This document shows, piece by piece, positions 36,380 through 49,504 of a stretch of 64,000 nucleotides of DNA; the stretch's first letter is position 1, and every line of letters begins with the position of its first letter. Source of the DNA: Heterohyrax brucei (taxonomy: Eukaryota > Chordata > Mammalia > Hyracoidea > Procaviidae); assembly GCA_028571685.1 (NCBI GenBank), contig CM053144.1, positions 98,858,171 to 98,922,170 on the forward strand, read 5' to 3'. Below the pieces are notes generated by a model. It was given only the letters and a program-made list of their open reading frames with translations, was not told the DNA's origin and made no database searches. The translations under genes were made by a program, and so were the position numbers.

Positions 36380-36840
36380 AAGAGCTCAATTTTACCAGTA
36401 ATGAAATAAATGCAAATTACAGCGGTGAGGCATTACTTTTCATGTATTAGACTTGACCAAAGCAAGAACCCTATGGTAAAGGTATGAAGAGATGCTAGTC
36501 ACATGCTGCTGATGGGAGTGGAAGTCAGCACAACTCTTTTAAAGGCAGTGGTCAAAAGGTCAACTGTGCACTCCCTGTGACTCGGACATTCCGCTGCTTG
36601 AAAATTGTTGAGTAGAAATATTCACATATGTAGGTAAAGCTGTGTGTACAAGAATGTTTACTGCCATATTATTGGTTGTTGTATGCTGTCGATTCTTATT
36701 ATTTCTAACGTTTATTATTTCAAAAATTAAAAAGCATATGTAGTATGAGTCCCTCTTCTGTTTAAAAATCACACATGTGTGCATGTGCAGTATTAGAGAA
36801 TGGGGAGAAAGAAGGCTTTGACTTTTTGTTTCACACATAA
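36380..36840 (+). repeat. L1M-type LINE fragment
   Basis: The order gaaataaatgcaaattacag, gctgctgatgggagtgg, cattccgctgcttg and caagaatgtttactgcc follows the end of old L1 ORF2. Confidence 0.6.
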
Positions 36841-36844
36841 TTTG

Positions 36845-37570
36845 ATATTAAAAACAAACCAACCAACCTATTATCCCTTTTGTAATTCTGGAACAAGTAA
36901 ACCTACAGAGGGGGGGAAAAAATCCACCTCTGAATTGGATGCTGGCCAGCAATGTACTCCAACTGTGTAGTAAATGTGTATTAAGTGTATCTTGAAAATA
37001 TTTTTTTGTAAAGTGTCACAGGATACCAGATGTTCTTCTTTGTGGTAAAAGTGTTTAGCATATCCAGTATAACTGCGCATGAATTATGGTGCATTCTATT
37101 TTACAATCATAAGCCATGGAAACTGCAGATAAGATCACTCTGTACATAGTATGGCTGCCATCTGAATAGACAGACTAATGACAGATGGAGGACAATGACA
37201 TAAGTTTAAGTTCTGAGCTGCAGTGTGTAAGTGTAAGGAATTTGTTTTTGTTGTTAACCACAATACAACAGCATCCAAGGCAGGGTCCCTGGAGGAGTGC
37301 AGCCAGTGACTTAACTAAACTCTTCATCTATGTCTGTATCTAAGAGCTCCACTTTGTGGGACTGGGGCTCATGCAGTTTCAACATTCCTTGAGAATGCAA
37401 ACAAACAAAAGTTCACAGTTATAAACTGGCTCCTTTCTTTCTGGTATGGCTGTGCTTTTGCACAGAGAGAGGGGCTCTATGTCTGATATCCGGAGGACCA
37501 GGTTTGAGTCTGGATGTGGATTCTTCCTGTGTAGCCTGAAGTTAGCAAACCGAACGTCCCCACTTCTCAG
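36845..37570. other. Intergenic DNA, nothing recognised
   Basis: Unique-looking sequence downstream of HMGN3. Confidence 0.4.
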
Positions 37571-37572
37571 CT

Positions 37573-37735
37573 TAGAAAAAGACTCACTGCCTCTGAGTCG
37601 ACTCCGACTCATAGCGACCCTACAGGACAAAGTACAACTGTTGCAGAGTGTTTCCAAGGAGCGCCTGGTGGATTTGAACTGTTGATCTTTTGGTTAGCAG
37701 ACACAGCACTTACCCACTACTCTACCAGGATTTCC
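37573..37735 (-). repeat. AfroSINE, well preserved
   Basis: Retains CG sites (gagtcgactccgactcatag) and the full head; among the least diverged copies here. Confidence 0.9.
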
Positions 37736-37948
37736 CAGTCTAGAAAGGAGCTCTAAAAATACCAATGCCAATCCCCTTCTCAGGAGGATACAAGGCTGAA
37801 TTACAGCCACCTCAGCTAAAAAGCTTTCAAAACTGTGAAGTCCTTAAAGAACACCAAGTGTTTTCATACACGGGACTTAATTTACTTTGAAAGTGGGAGA
37901 CCTTCGAGGCTTATGGGTTTTATTAGGTCTGTATCAGCAGAGCACTAT

Positions 37949-38142
37949 CCTGGCAGATGGTTTACTCTTGGCTACTAACTGCAAGGTTGGCAGTCTGAAT
38001 GCACCTAGCGGTACTGTGGAAGAAAGCCCTCGCAGTCTACTTGTGTAACATCATAGCTACTGAGAACCCTATGGAGTGGAGTTCTACTCCGAGAGGTGGG
38101 GACTTGCCATGAGTTGGAACTGAGAGCAACTGACTTGGTTTT
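37949..38142 (+). repeat. AfroSINE, long variant
   Basis: Diverged copy ending gagttggaactgagagcaac, about 280 bp downstream of the HMGN3 poly(A) site. Confidence 0.8.
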
Positions 38143-38419
38143 TCATATACTGTTTCTAAGGGTCTTCTTTTTGTTTTAAAATCAGCGTTTTACTACATGG
38201 TGATAACTGCTGGCCACCTCTGCTATAATTCCTCTACACTGTTTCCTTTAGGTGATTTCATTAAAATAATGCCATTTTTAAAAAACAGAAAATGAAGAAA
38301 CAATTCTGTTTGACCTATTAGAGATAACATCAGGTAACAGAAGGTAAAAATTCCTTGTATCTTCTGCAACAATGAAACAAAGCACTCATAAATTTAGAAA
38401 GGACACTGTGAAGCAGGTA

Positions 38420-38864
38420 TTTTGCAGGCAATAAAACCTTTTATTTTAAACCACAAATAGTCAGCAGGTGGCCACAACTATCCATGTTTCATTAAAATCA
38501 CATAAAACCTAGGTACAAAAGCACCACTGATTATTGCTCTAGAAAAACTGCATGAAAAATTCAAATATACACGTTAAAAACACCACAGTATGCACAGGAC
38601 TAAATTTTTTAAAGCAAGTACATGGAATGCTGAATCAATTTTACACACAGCTTCCAATATTAAATTGACGTTTATTTTACTTGAGAATGATGGAAATTTC
38701 CAAAAAGCATTCCTATGAGAAGGTAAAATGTCCATCCTTAAATATTTTTATATGCCAACTAGTAGAATCCTAAAAAATTAGCATTTACAAAATACTTGGT
38801 AAAAATAGCTTTTAAAAGTTGTCCCAGGAGATACATAAAACCAACCCCAATTTTTCATGACAAT
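38420..38864 (-). other. HMGN3: HMGN3 3' UTR
   Basis: About 445 nt of AT-rich sequence runs from the stop codon to the distal poly(A) signal. No interspersed repeat interrupts it, unlike the flanking DNA, which fits an exon under constraint. The exact cleavage site is inferred from the signal position. Confidence 0.8.
38440..38445 (-). terminator. HMGN3: HMGN3 distal poly(A) signal AATAAA
   Basis: A canonical AATAAA is read on the minus strand, within a TTTAAAATAAAAGG context, about 420 nt after the stop codon. Cleavage should fall about 10-30 nt downstream, near 38420-38430. A second AATAAA at 38676-38671 could give a shorter 3' UTR. Use of either site cannot be judged from sequence alone. 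Confidence 0.75.
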
Positions 38865-38903
38865 TCATTCTCCCTCGTTATCTACTGATTCAGTTTTCTG
38901 TGC
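38865..38903 (-). CDS. HMGN3: HMGN3 terminal coding exon 6
   Basis: The exon reads [12 protein letters not shown] followed by TGA at 38867-38865. The acceptor TTCGCAG ends at 38904. This acidic tail is specific to the long HMGN3a isoform. When exon 5 is spliced from its internal donor, this exon is entered in another frame and terminates after three codons. The same exon continues as the 3' UTR. Confidence 0.96.
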   Translation of the reverse strand, partial: AQKTESVDNEGE

Positions 38904-41900
38904 CTGCGAACAAGAAAGGAAAAAAAAGATACAGTTACTACTAAAACTACTTTAAGCCAAAGAAAAAGTCTACCCTACCAACACACACACACACACACAC
39001 ACACACATTTTGGAATTTGTTTTTTAGTAGTTCTGTTGTGAAGCCTATTTCCACTCTGGGTATAAAACCGATAATGCAGGAATATATTACACAAACACTC
39101 ATCACCATTTATTGTTTTTCAAGCAACCGCAGAAGCCTTACCTGCAAGCTTCCAATGTTCAATAAAACAAAACAAAGTAAAAAAGCCACAGTACTATCTG
39201 ATTCTAGTCACTGCAAACGTGCAGAGGTTTCTACTATACCCTTAACTCTCACTGTTTCAATGTGCCCCTTTACTGACAGTGTGCTGGGTGGGGTACCTCT
39301 GGAGGTTGAGACATTAACTGTTGAGCGAGAGATGTGGATCTGCAATAACATTATAGGCAATAAAAAGAAACATTATGAACGTGCCATCACCGGCTGAAGA
39401 ATTGAGCAATTTCTTTGATACTGATTCAATCAGTGGGAGGCATTTATGGAAAGTACCTCTTCAGCTTTAGTTTCACCATTTTCAGATGGTGCAGTACCTT
39501 CCTTTCCAGCTTCCTGCTTCTCCTCCTTCTTCCCTTTAGCACCTTTGTTAATCTTCGCTCCAGGCTCTTTCTAACAAAGTATGGGGAAAGGCAGTGTGTT
39601 AGACACAGTGTGGTGTTAGCTAAAAGCAATCAGCTTCCATCTGGATACAACGTGTTAAGAGTAGCCAACACGGCAGGCTTCAGGGAGAAATACGAGCCTC
39701 CTTTTGCTGGGCGTCCCCCGAGCTCCACCTGCAGAAGTGACACCGTATGACAGTGCAATGGGCTGCTCAGCAAGTCCACTGGACTTCCCTTCCACAGAAG
39801 ACATGATGCCCCTCATGCACTGAGTGTTCTCAGTGGACCTCCTCTCCTATGAAAGGGGGAAGTCTGTCACAGAGAGAGTGGCAGCAGGCCTTGGTGAAAG
39901 GAGGAGGTCGGAGCTGGGGAGAAACTCAGCCACGGAGAGGTTTTGCTGCCGTTTTCCAGAGAAACACCTTACATGGAGACACGTGGTTTTGCATGACTAG
40001 AAAGCTGAGAGACAGTAGTCAGATACAAAGCCTGTGCAAAGAAAAGTTCTGTAATTTCAAGATTAAACCACAGAAGTAAGTTCTGCTTCAGAAATCACCT
40101 TCGCTTACCACTGTAAAGGAAAAACAACAACAAAAAGCTCCATAAACACAGTTTCAAGCCACTTACAACAAGAGACACTACTATGAAGGGCAGAGTGCTG
40201 ACACGTCATTTGGGTCAAGTTTCTTACTAAGTCCCTGCTTCAGCTTCCTCATCTGCAAACAGGGCCGATGTAAGGATTATGCGTGTAAATCAGTCAGGAT
40301 GGGGTCGGACACAGTGTAAGGGCTTTATAAATGTTTGCTATTCGTAATCATTACTATTAGTCATCATGCTGGCCTACTAAGACCAGCGGTATGAAGTCAG
40401 AAGTGCCCTGCCCAAGTCCTGGGGGTACCGGTGGCGGTACCCAACATTCCTTCCACCGGACACCACATCATCTGCGTGCTCTCGAGGCAGCTGTCCAAAC
40501 CCCTATGGACACAAACCTTCTCAGCAACATGCCCAAGACCCCAGAACAGGCTGCCCACCCCTTACTGAATGAATGGAAAACACATTCTTGTTAAAGCTTA
40601 AAACTGTGCTTCAAGTTTTTTGGGAATTCCTGTAACAGTAGTAATGATTCTCTGGTCAGCACATTTTGATTGAATCACTAAATGTGACCTTTTCTTGAAT
40701 GACTTTTTGGATACACAATTATAATTTATTCACTGTTTAAAAAGCCAAAGGGGGGAGGGAAAAGCACCTCTTACCTTAGTAGATGTTTTTCTCGGTTTAG
40801 GTTCAGGTTTTGGTGGAGCAGGTTTCTGCAAAGATCATTTAAATTACATAAATACTGGACAAGATAACTGTCAGCGCCACAGCAAACACAGAAAGACCGC
40901 AAAAGACAACAATCAGTTTTGACTCTAGCTTTGTTCATTAAAAAAAAAAAAAAAAAACTGTCCTATTTTCAGCTTTGGGTAACAGCGTAGAGACCTCTCT
41001 GCATTTTGCAACTATTTTCTCAAGTGAACCGCTGGTGAGATCAACTCATTATTCCCGGGTCCAGAAGAGCTCTCCGGGAACAGGTCTAAGCATCTGTCTT
41101 CGATGCCTCTGTACTTCCTTTTATCACAGCACAGCAGCAAAAGGAAATGGCTCAGGCCTTCGGCCAAATAACTCAGTGAATTTAGTCACAGTGGCCTTCC
41201 TAACAGTGTAGAAATCACAGCACAGTGACAGCTAAAACCCATCTGGTGATGAAGACTTCTGTCTGTGAAGTATTCCAAAATGATTTGCAAGTCCCTCCAC
41301 CTCTGATGTAGATTTCAAGTTTTACAGCCAAGCTTTTTCCTATTTTCGTCCTCTTCAATGCCAGCTCAAGGTGAGAAGAATCTCTCACTCACTCAGACTA
41401 ACAGACTCACTTGTTTCTACAGCTTTTTATTAAGAATATATTGTAACAAAACAATGTCAATGGCTACCTCCCACAGTTTAAGATGTTTCCAGATTTTATT
41501 GGGCAAAGAACCCACTAAAGCCTGTTGCCACTATGTAAATTTGGATTCATGGCAACCCTATTGTGTATTAGGGTAGAACTGTGTTCTATGAGGTTTACAG
41601 TGGTTGAGTGTTTGGAAGTCGACCGTCAGGCCTTTCTTTCAAGGTGCCTGTGGGTGGTCTTGAACTGCTACTCTCTGGGTTAGCAGCTCAATGTGTCAGC
41701 CACGTGCATCTCCCAGGGACTCCGAAGGGTACTTCCTGCCTGCCCTCTGGCTGTACCTTCTTCCACAAACAGCTTCAGCCCTAGCCACCTGCCCCAGGAG
41801 TCTGAGACCAGGCAGCACATGGAGAGACTGGGGAAAGACAAGTAGTTTAAACCACCAGTTTTCTGTAGATATTTTCGGTCAGATTTCTCTCACAGATCTA

Positions 41901-44900
41901 GAAGAAAATAAGTATGTACCGCTCTTTGTGCTAGGAAGAACTGTTTTTAAATAGGAAACACTGGCCAAGGTTGCCCCTGTGGAGAAAACCACATGTTCCT
42001 CCCTAAGTGTCTCTAAGGTGGTTTAGGTTCATATTGAATCTGGCCCTTTTCATCAAGGGCATAAAACAAAATTGTGCACAGCGCAATTCTGGAAGACTGT
42101 TAGGAAAGACCTTTCAAAAAAAAAAGTTTGAACAGTAGGGAATGTTTTTATTAATCTTCGTACTCCCTTAAGTCTGTAATCTGTTCCCCAATAGGGCAGC
42201 TCTCATAGCCCCTAAATTTTCAGGATTTAAAATCTTGTTATTTCAGGCTTCGATATGTTGTATTAGTCATATGCACTTGTTTTCTCAATCCACAGCAACT
42301 AATTTCATTTTATACTATTTTCTGTAAATTAGACCTCCCCTGACTCAACACTTAAATGTTTTGATAGGATCAGGAGATTTCAAGGATTTGAAGTTTAGTA
42401 CTGCTGGCTACCCATGAGGCTCTGCTTCAGGACCATGGGGAACGTTCCTTCTCAGTAAACCAAAAAAAAGCCCAAACCCATCATTGTTAAGACTATTCCA
42501 ACTTGTATAGACCTTATGGAAATCCTGGTGCTGTAGCAGTTAAGTGCTACACCTGCTAACTAAAAGGTCAGCAGTTCGAATCCACTCCTTGACGCTCCCT
42601 GGAAACTCTGTGGGGTAATTCTGCTCTGACCTAGATTCACAATGAGTCAGAATCGAGTTGACAGCATTATAGGATAGAGTCGAGCTGCCCTGTATGGCTT
42701 CCCAGGACAGGCTGATGGATTTGAACTGTTGATCTTTTTGGTTAGTAGCCAAGCTCTTCACCACTGCGTTACTGGGATTCCCCTTCTCAGAACAAGGTAC
42801 TAGTAATGCTGGTGCTTGGGCAGAGGTTCATTTAAATTTTGTTTTTTATGTGATTTACAGAGCATATTCCATTCACTGACTGGAGATCCATAGAGTGAAA
42901 AAGGGTTTTAGTGTAATTTATAGTTCAGGCAGATAATTAAACTCAAAAGTTGTTAAAATGTAACTTCTGACCCATTCCCAAAGGAGATGCTACTGGAGAG
43001 GGCATACCACCTCTGAAAGGCTTGGGAAGCGTCTGAATCAACTGAGCACACAGAAGACAACACTCAGCAATTCTATCTTACTGGTGACTCTGATAATCAC
43101 TTCCTTAGGTCAGAACTCACGTAAAACACTGGCCCACACAATCCCAAACCCAAAACACCAAACCCACTGCCATCGAATTAATTCCAATTCATAGTGACCC
43201 CACAGGACATGGTAGGACTGCTTCATCTGAACTGCCAACCATTTGATCAGCAGACACAGCACTTACCCACTATGCCACCAGGGCTTCCACACAACCCTGA
43301 GTTAGCCATAATTCTGAATTTGTAATGCGGTCCTAATACCACTTCTGCTTCGATGCCCTACCCTAAGCCAGGCACATTGTGGACTGACGGTGACATCCAT
43401 GTTCCCCTCAAGGACAAACTAGTTTGCAGCTTTTCTGTGGGGTAGCTGCTGTCAGCCAAGAGCTCAACGCCCTTCCCCCTAAATCTCAGTGGGCAGCCTG
43501 GGTGATAGGTATTTTAACTAAAATCTTTACCTGGAGCCCCCTTTCTTCCCTACCAGCAGATCAGGCTGATGGGCTGCTGACAGAATGAGGACAAGTACAT
43601 TAGCAGGGCAGCAAGGAGGACACTGCAAGCCAGCCGGGAGCACTCAGGGGTGAGGGTGAGCTGCAGCACTTCCTCTCCGAGCTCTGCCATACCTGTCCCT
43701 GCCCTCATCTCTTCCCTGGGTATGACACACAGAAGGAGGCACCAAGTCACCAAGCAGAATCATGAGTTTTTAAAGATGCTCTAGTTCTGAAATGAGGCTA
43801 AAATTAATATATTCAGACAACTTTCAGAACCTTCTGACACATGTCCTAATGTGTGAGTTAGGGACACAGAAACAGAACTTTTGTCCACTTGAGCACATTA
43901 TACATAATGTTTGAAGGCTAAGACTTGACTAATGTACTTCCTTGGCTGCAGAGATTTAGCAACATCAAATGACATTCTGGGCTCTACATTCTTGGTTATG
44001 GGGCTGTCACTGTTTGTGATTCATGACGTGAGCTGCTCAAAAGTAGTGACCAAATGTGCCAGAAATTAGTATAACACAGTTAAATGTCCAAAAGAAGGAA
44101 AATAAAAACAAAACCTCTAGGGAAACCCCACCTCGGTCCTCCTTCTGCTGCTGTGCTGTAGGCAGACCGACCACGTCCTCTTAAGAACTGATACCAAAGA
44201 CCTTCTAAAATACTTACCGCTGACAATCTGGCAGACCGTCTTGTGGGCTAGAAGGGAAGGGAAAAATAGTTGTTTTGGTGACTCTATGCAACCAAGCTGA
44301 TTCAAAAAGGATAATTCTGAATATCTTACATTGTTGAAGGAACTTTATGTAAGGCTGCCATCACTGTCTCAAAGTGAATACAGCGAAACGTACCTCAAAT
44401 CCTTTGGCCAACTGAAATACCCCAAAAGATACATTTCTAAAGAGAAGCAGCACACTGTTCAAAGGGACGGGCTGCCTCGTCTAAGGGTGTGGCAAGTGAG
44501 AAGAGGGAACGAAGATGAATTTAGGCTCTGATCTCAACCACGGCCTGTATTTTTGTGATACACTCGATAGCAGGCATACGGAGTTGCTATTTAAGAACTA
44601 ATCTCCAGTCTGACTCTTATTCCTTAAAAAGAGAAGTAAACCTTAGAAGTTACACATGAAGGGACTTTATAATTGTTGTGAAACTAAAATACTGCCAGGA
44701 CTCTATTTCACTACTACAGTGCCAGCCAGCCAATAGAAAAACAGCAACGATGACAATTTCACCAGGAACAAAATAAATTTCTGACCTCGATGGCACCTGG
44801 CTAAAAGAATATGTTCAAAGATTTCAAAAGTCTAAAATTTCATTAATCTTTTCATTTGGAATTTTAGAAAATTTATAAAGAATGATGCTGAGATCAGTAT

Positions 44901-47900
44901 TTTTAGGAAATTGTTTCTTCTTCAAGGATGGTAAATTAACAGCAAATGAGACTGCAAAGAAATTTAAACTGTTTGAGACATAAATAAGCACACAGAATTG
45001 TTACTATACTTAGAATTCAGCAAACACAGGCTTCTCAAGGGATTTCACATTAGAAAAGTACAACTGCTTCCTTTAAAAGTGTTCCAGAAATAAGTACTCC
45101 ATGCTTTTGTCTGTTTAATCCACTGCTCTATCTCCAGGAGAATAAAGCCCAATCAAACACACAGACTCTGAAGAAATATTTGCTGAATCAATGAATTCCA
45201 ACTTTTCCCTAATTCTTACTGTCCTATGCAGATTCCATCTCATTACAATAGCTTAAACGAATCAAATCGTCTTTCTTAAAGAGGTCAGCGGGAACCCGTT
45301 CCATGACCGCGAAGCATCGTGGAGTCACAGAAGCTGGGCTCAGGTCAGTCTAGGTCAGTCAGTCAGGCCAAACAACAATCATTTTTTGCCACCTCCACAG
45401 CTAAGAACTTTCTTGCTGAAAAAAAACAAAAACAAAAACAAAGGAAGCTACACTCATCTTTCTTTAAACTATGAGGCGAGGGAGGGGTCAGAGCTTCCAT
45501 GAATAATCCTAACCCTGGGGTCTTTAGGAATGATCACAGCCAGACTCAAGGCCAGCTAGCAGAATGTGACAGGAGCAGGAGACTGTGCAAGGTAAGTGAG
45601 TGGCTCCTGTGACAAATTCCCTACCCAGTGTAAGAGGGTGCTGAACTCAGCATGTAGCCCATCCGGCAGCCTATGGATTAGTAGGAGAGAAGTACATGGC
45701 TCAGAGGCAGTTTCTTCAGAGGACGTGTAACACATTACCTGCTGTGATTACCACCCAGATAACTGCTTTCAAAAGCATGCACCCAGGAGTCACTGGATGC
45801 ACAAAATGAACTCCACTCCTGTGATGTCTTCCTCAGGGTGGTGAATTTGAAAAGCTGCCACAAACTCATTGCTGTGCAGCCCAATTCTGACTCCTGGGGA
45901 CCCCATGGGGGTCAGAGGAGAACTGTGCTACTTTGCGTTCGCGATGGCTGGTTTTTTGGAAGTAGAGCACCAGGCTTTTCTTCTGAGGTACCTCTTGGGG
46001 GACCCAAACCTCCAATTTTTTCACTAGTGGGTGAATGCCTAACCATCTGTACCACTCAGGGATTCCAACTTAAAAGGTACACTGTGTTAATAGGATACCT
46101 TTGAAGAAAAGGCAGTATTATCAACTAAAGAGGCTAGCAAGTGGAATGCTGGGCTGCTTAAACGGTTTCTGAGAGAACACTCATCAGTTACCAGACAGAG
46201 TCTGGTGCAGAAGCTCCACTGTAGTCTCAAGAACTGCTCCCACTATCTTATCATCTCACGTGCCAAGTGCAGGGGCAGAAGAGTGCTCAGGAAGATACCA
46301 CTTGAGAGGGAAAGTGGCTGCCTCCTGCTAAAGAAAGGTGAATGGTCCTCATCTGAAGAATTATTTCTCCCTGGAAACCCTGGTGGTGTAGTGGTTAAGT
46401 GCCACATCCACTAACCATGAGGTCAGCAGTTCAAATTCACCAGGTGCTCCTTGGAAACTCTATAGGGCAGTTCTACTCTGACCTATAGGGTTGCTAAGAC
46501 TTGGAATTGACTTGACAGCAGTGGGTTTTTTTTGTCTTGTGACAACTACATGTACCCTGTTGACTTTTCTCTTTTGTGTCTGTCTCACCTACCATATGGG
46601 GCTATCTCTTACTTCTCTGTAGCCTCGTGGCCTTATAGGGGCCTTCCATAAGTTGAGGTGAATGGACTGTTAAACACTAGAAATGTCTGGCAATCATGAG
46701 CTTGGGAAGGCCCTAAGGTCATGCTCAGTTATTATGCAGTTTGGGGTGAGACAGAAGGGGCTAAGTATGTTCACCATTACTTAAAACTGCTTTTCCTAAA
46801 ATCTCACTGAAGTGAAGCCAAATCATGTGAGAAAGTCACCAACTCTATCATTCTTGCTTCTCTTCTCCCCTGAACATACTGCACAGATACGGTGACTTGG
46901 AAGAACCCATCAGGATCTCCAGAGAGACATTCCAGGGCCTGCAAGTTGTTCTGACCAATGGATTTACTAATGTTATATAATTTAGGTCCAATACAAGAGG
47001 TTCAAAATACAAAGCTTACAAAATTAATATGAAAATGAATTTTGCCTCTCTAAGCTGTTTAAACCAGTCTCAAAAGAGATTTTATTTTATTTTGTTATTT
47101 TATTTTTTCCTGTAAAATCATTTTATAGTTTCCTGCTTAAAACTCTCTAGCTCTTCTTCCTATGCCATTAAAAAAAAAAGGCTTGTTTTAAATTTTCCTT
47201 CCGGTAACCATCTTAAGAGGTTTTGCAGATAGCTTCACTCACAGTTAGCAGTAATGATCATGCATGCAAGTGTGCACATGATCCTGGAAAGCTTCCCTTG
47301 CACTCACAGCCTTAAAAATCCATAAAGGATTGGACTAGCTACTGGGTATGACGACCATTTTTTCTTCCTTAAAACACTAGAATTTAAAGTACACATTTGT
47401 GGCTCAGGCTGCTGGGTAAGACTACAAAAAAAAAAAGATAAAAAGATAAAAATTTCTCTTGATTCATTGGTCGGGTATATATATTCAGAAAAAGTGGTCA
47501 AGAGAGCTAATTCTCGTGGAAAGAAGAAAAGTTTTTAGAATAAAGGGTCACCAGGACAGTTGGAGACCATTTACGTGAGGGTTTTGTTGCTGTGACATGT
47601 ATGTGCTGGGCACCATGGAAGGGTTCAGTAAGTGTTTTCTGATTAACTGACTATCCTCTGAATTCATGGAAAGCCTGGGGGAAGCTCTTCCGAAAGGCAT
47701 GGACTCCTCTGCTTCATAGTCATGGTTACAAAGGCAGCATCAAGTTTCATCTCATTTTGACCAAGTTTACAGGGACAGTGACATTCAAGTAGAGTCACTG
47801 GACCTTGCTGAATAAATTGGTTGAAACAGATGGCCAGTTCATTGGAATATGAAAGTATTTTTTGTGAGATTTCTTATGTATTCTGAGCCTGGCTGTCTAC

Positions 47901-49457
47901 TTCCAATAAAAACCTAAAAGTCATACTGCTTTTCATTCTTTAAAAAAAAAAAAAGAGAGTGAAACAGAGATGATCTTCATGTCAGGGATTGTATTGTATC
48001 CCCCCAAAACTGTGTGTTAACAGTTTGGCTGGCCCACGATTTCCAATATTTTGGGACTGCCCTCCATTCTGTGATTTTCCTATGCTGTCAATTCTAATCT
48101 CTGCCTGTGGTTAATAGTCTGGATCATGTTAAAGAAGATTAGGGTGGGACTGTAACATCCTTCCAAAGATCACTCCCTGCTCCCACATACACGGAGCTTT
48201 CCTGGAGTGTGGCTTGTACCATCTTGTATTCCACAAGAGGTAAAAGGAAAGGGAAGCAAAAGGAAAGCTAGGAACCTCATACCATCAAGACAGCAGCATG
48301 GAGAGCAGAGCTCACCCTTTGGACTTGAGGTTCCTGTGCCAAGATGCTCTCAGATCACAGAAAGACTGACGCAATGCAAGGACCTTCTCCTTTAGACCTG
48401 ACAGAGGCAACAGTGCATTGCCCTGCAGCTGGCACCCTGAATTCGGAATTCTAACCTACTGGACTGTTTAAAAACAAACTTTTCTTTGTTTAAGCCACCA
48501 CTTGTGGTGTATCTGTTAAAGAAGTACCAGATGACTAAAATACATTGCATATCTGGGAAATGGGGACAGGAGTCCAGCAGAACCTTGGCTAGTGAGTGAA
48601 GGAAACAAGAGAACTACGTACTGCATTCCCAGACACTTGTGATTATCATAAAAGAGGCATAGGGACACAGAATTTTGACTTGGAAGATTCAGATATGTTT
48701 CTAGTTCTGCAATTTACAAGTGTGACACACGGGGCCAATCATTATTTCTATGAGAACTTGGTAACAGTATTTGCCAATCTGCTATCAAAAATAGCACTTC
48801 TCTGAAATCCTCGATTCCCCTTCTTGCTTAATCAGTTATTTTATTTTACACATGCCCTTTCTCCCCATTAAATGGAAGCTCCATGAAGGCAGGAAATGTC
48901 TGTTTTGATGAATACAAAATCTGCAGAGCCTATAACAGTACCTGGCATGTTATAGGTATTTAACACACTTTTGTGCATTTGTCCTGCCCTCATTTCACAA
49001 TTACTGAATCTGATAAAATCATAAACATGAAAAAGCTTATTAAATTGCCAAGTGTAATGACTATATTATTTTGATGATTTACTGTTTAAGTTTTCTCAAG
49101 TACCGCATTCTGCACAAGGCCCTTCAAATGTCATGATTTTGGCTGAGGATTTTCAAAGGAGGACTCCCCTTGAGTAACTGCTATCTGTTTTCTAAAGTCA
49201 AGGTTGTATATACTCAACTGGCAAGCAAATTCAGTCAATTCTATGGTGAGTGGGAATCAACCACTGTACTGTGTGACAATCTTCTTCCCTAAACTACCTG
49301 CTAAGTGACCGACCTTTACACTTTTTAAACAATTGTACTGATGTTCTGAAAACACATCATGAGTTTTAATTGGGTCTTGACTTAGATGATAGTAGAGTCT
49401 TTTCTAGAAAAGATTTTTATTAGGAAATCTTGGGGTTCAAGTAATATGTATGACAAC

Positions 49458-49504
<47 letters not shown>

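Noticed and set aside
39017..39750. Plus-strand open frames of 126 and 111 codons across HMGN3 exon 5
   Set aside because: They are antisense shadows of HMGN3 exon 5 and its introns.
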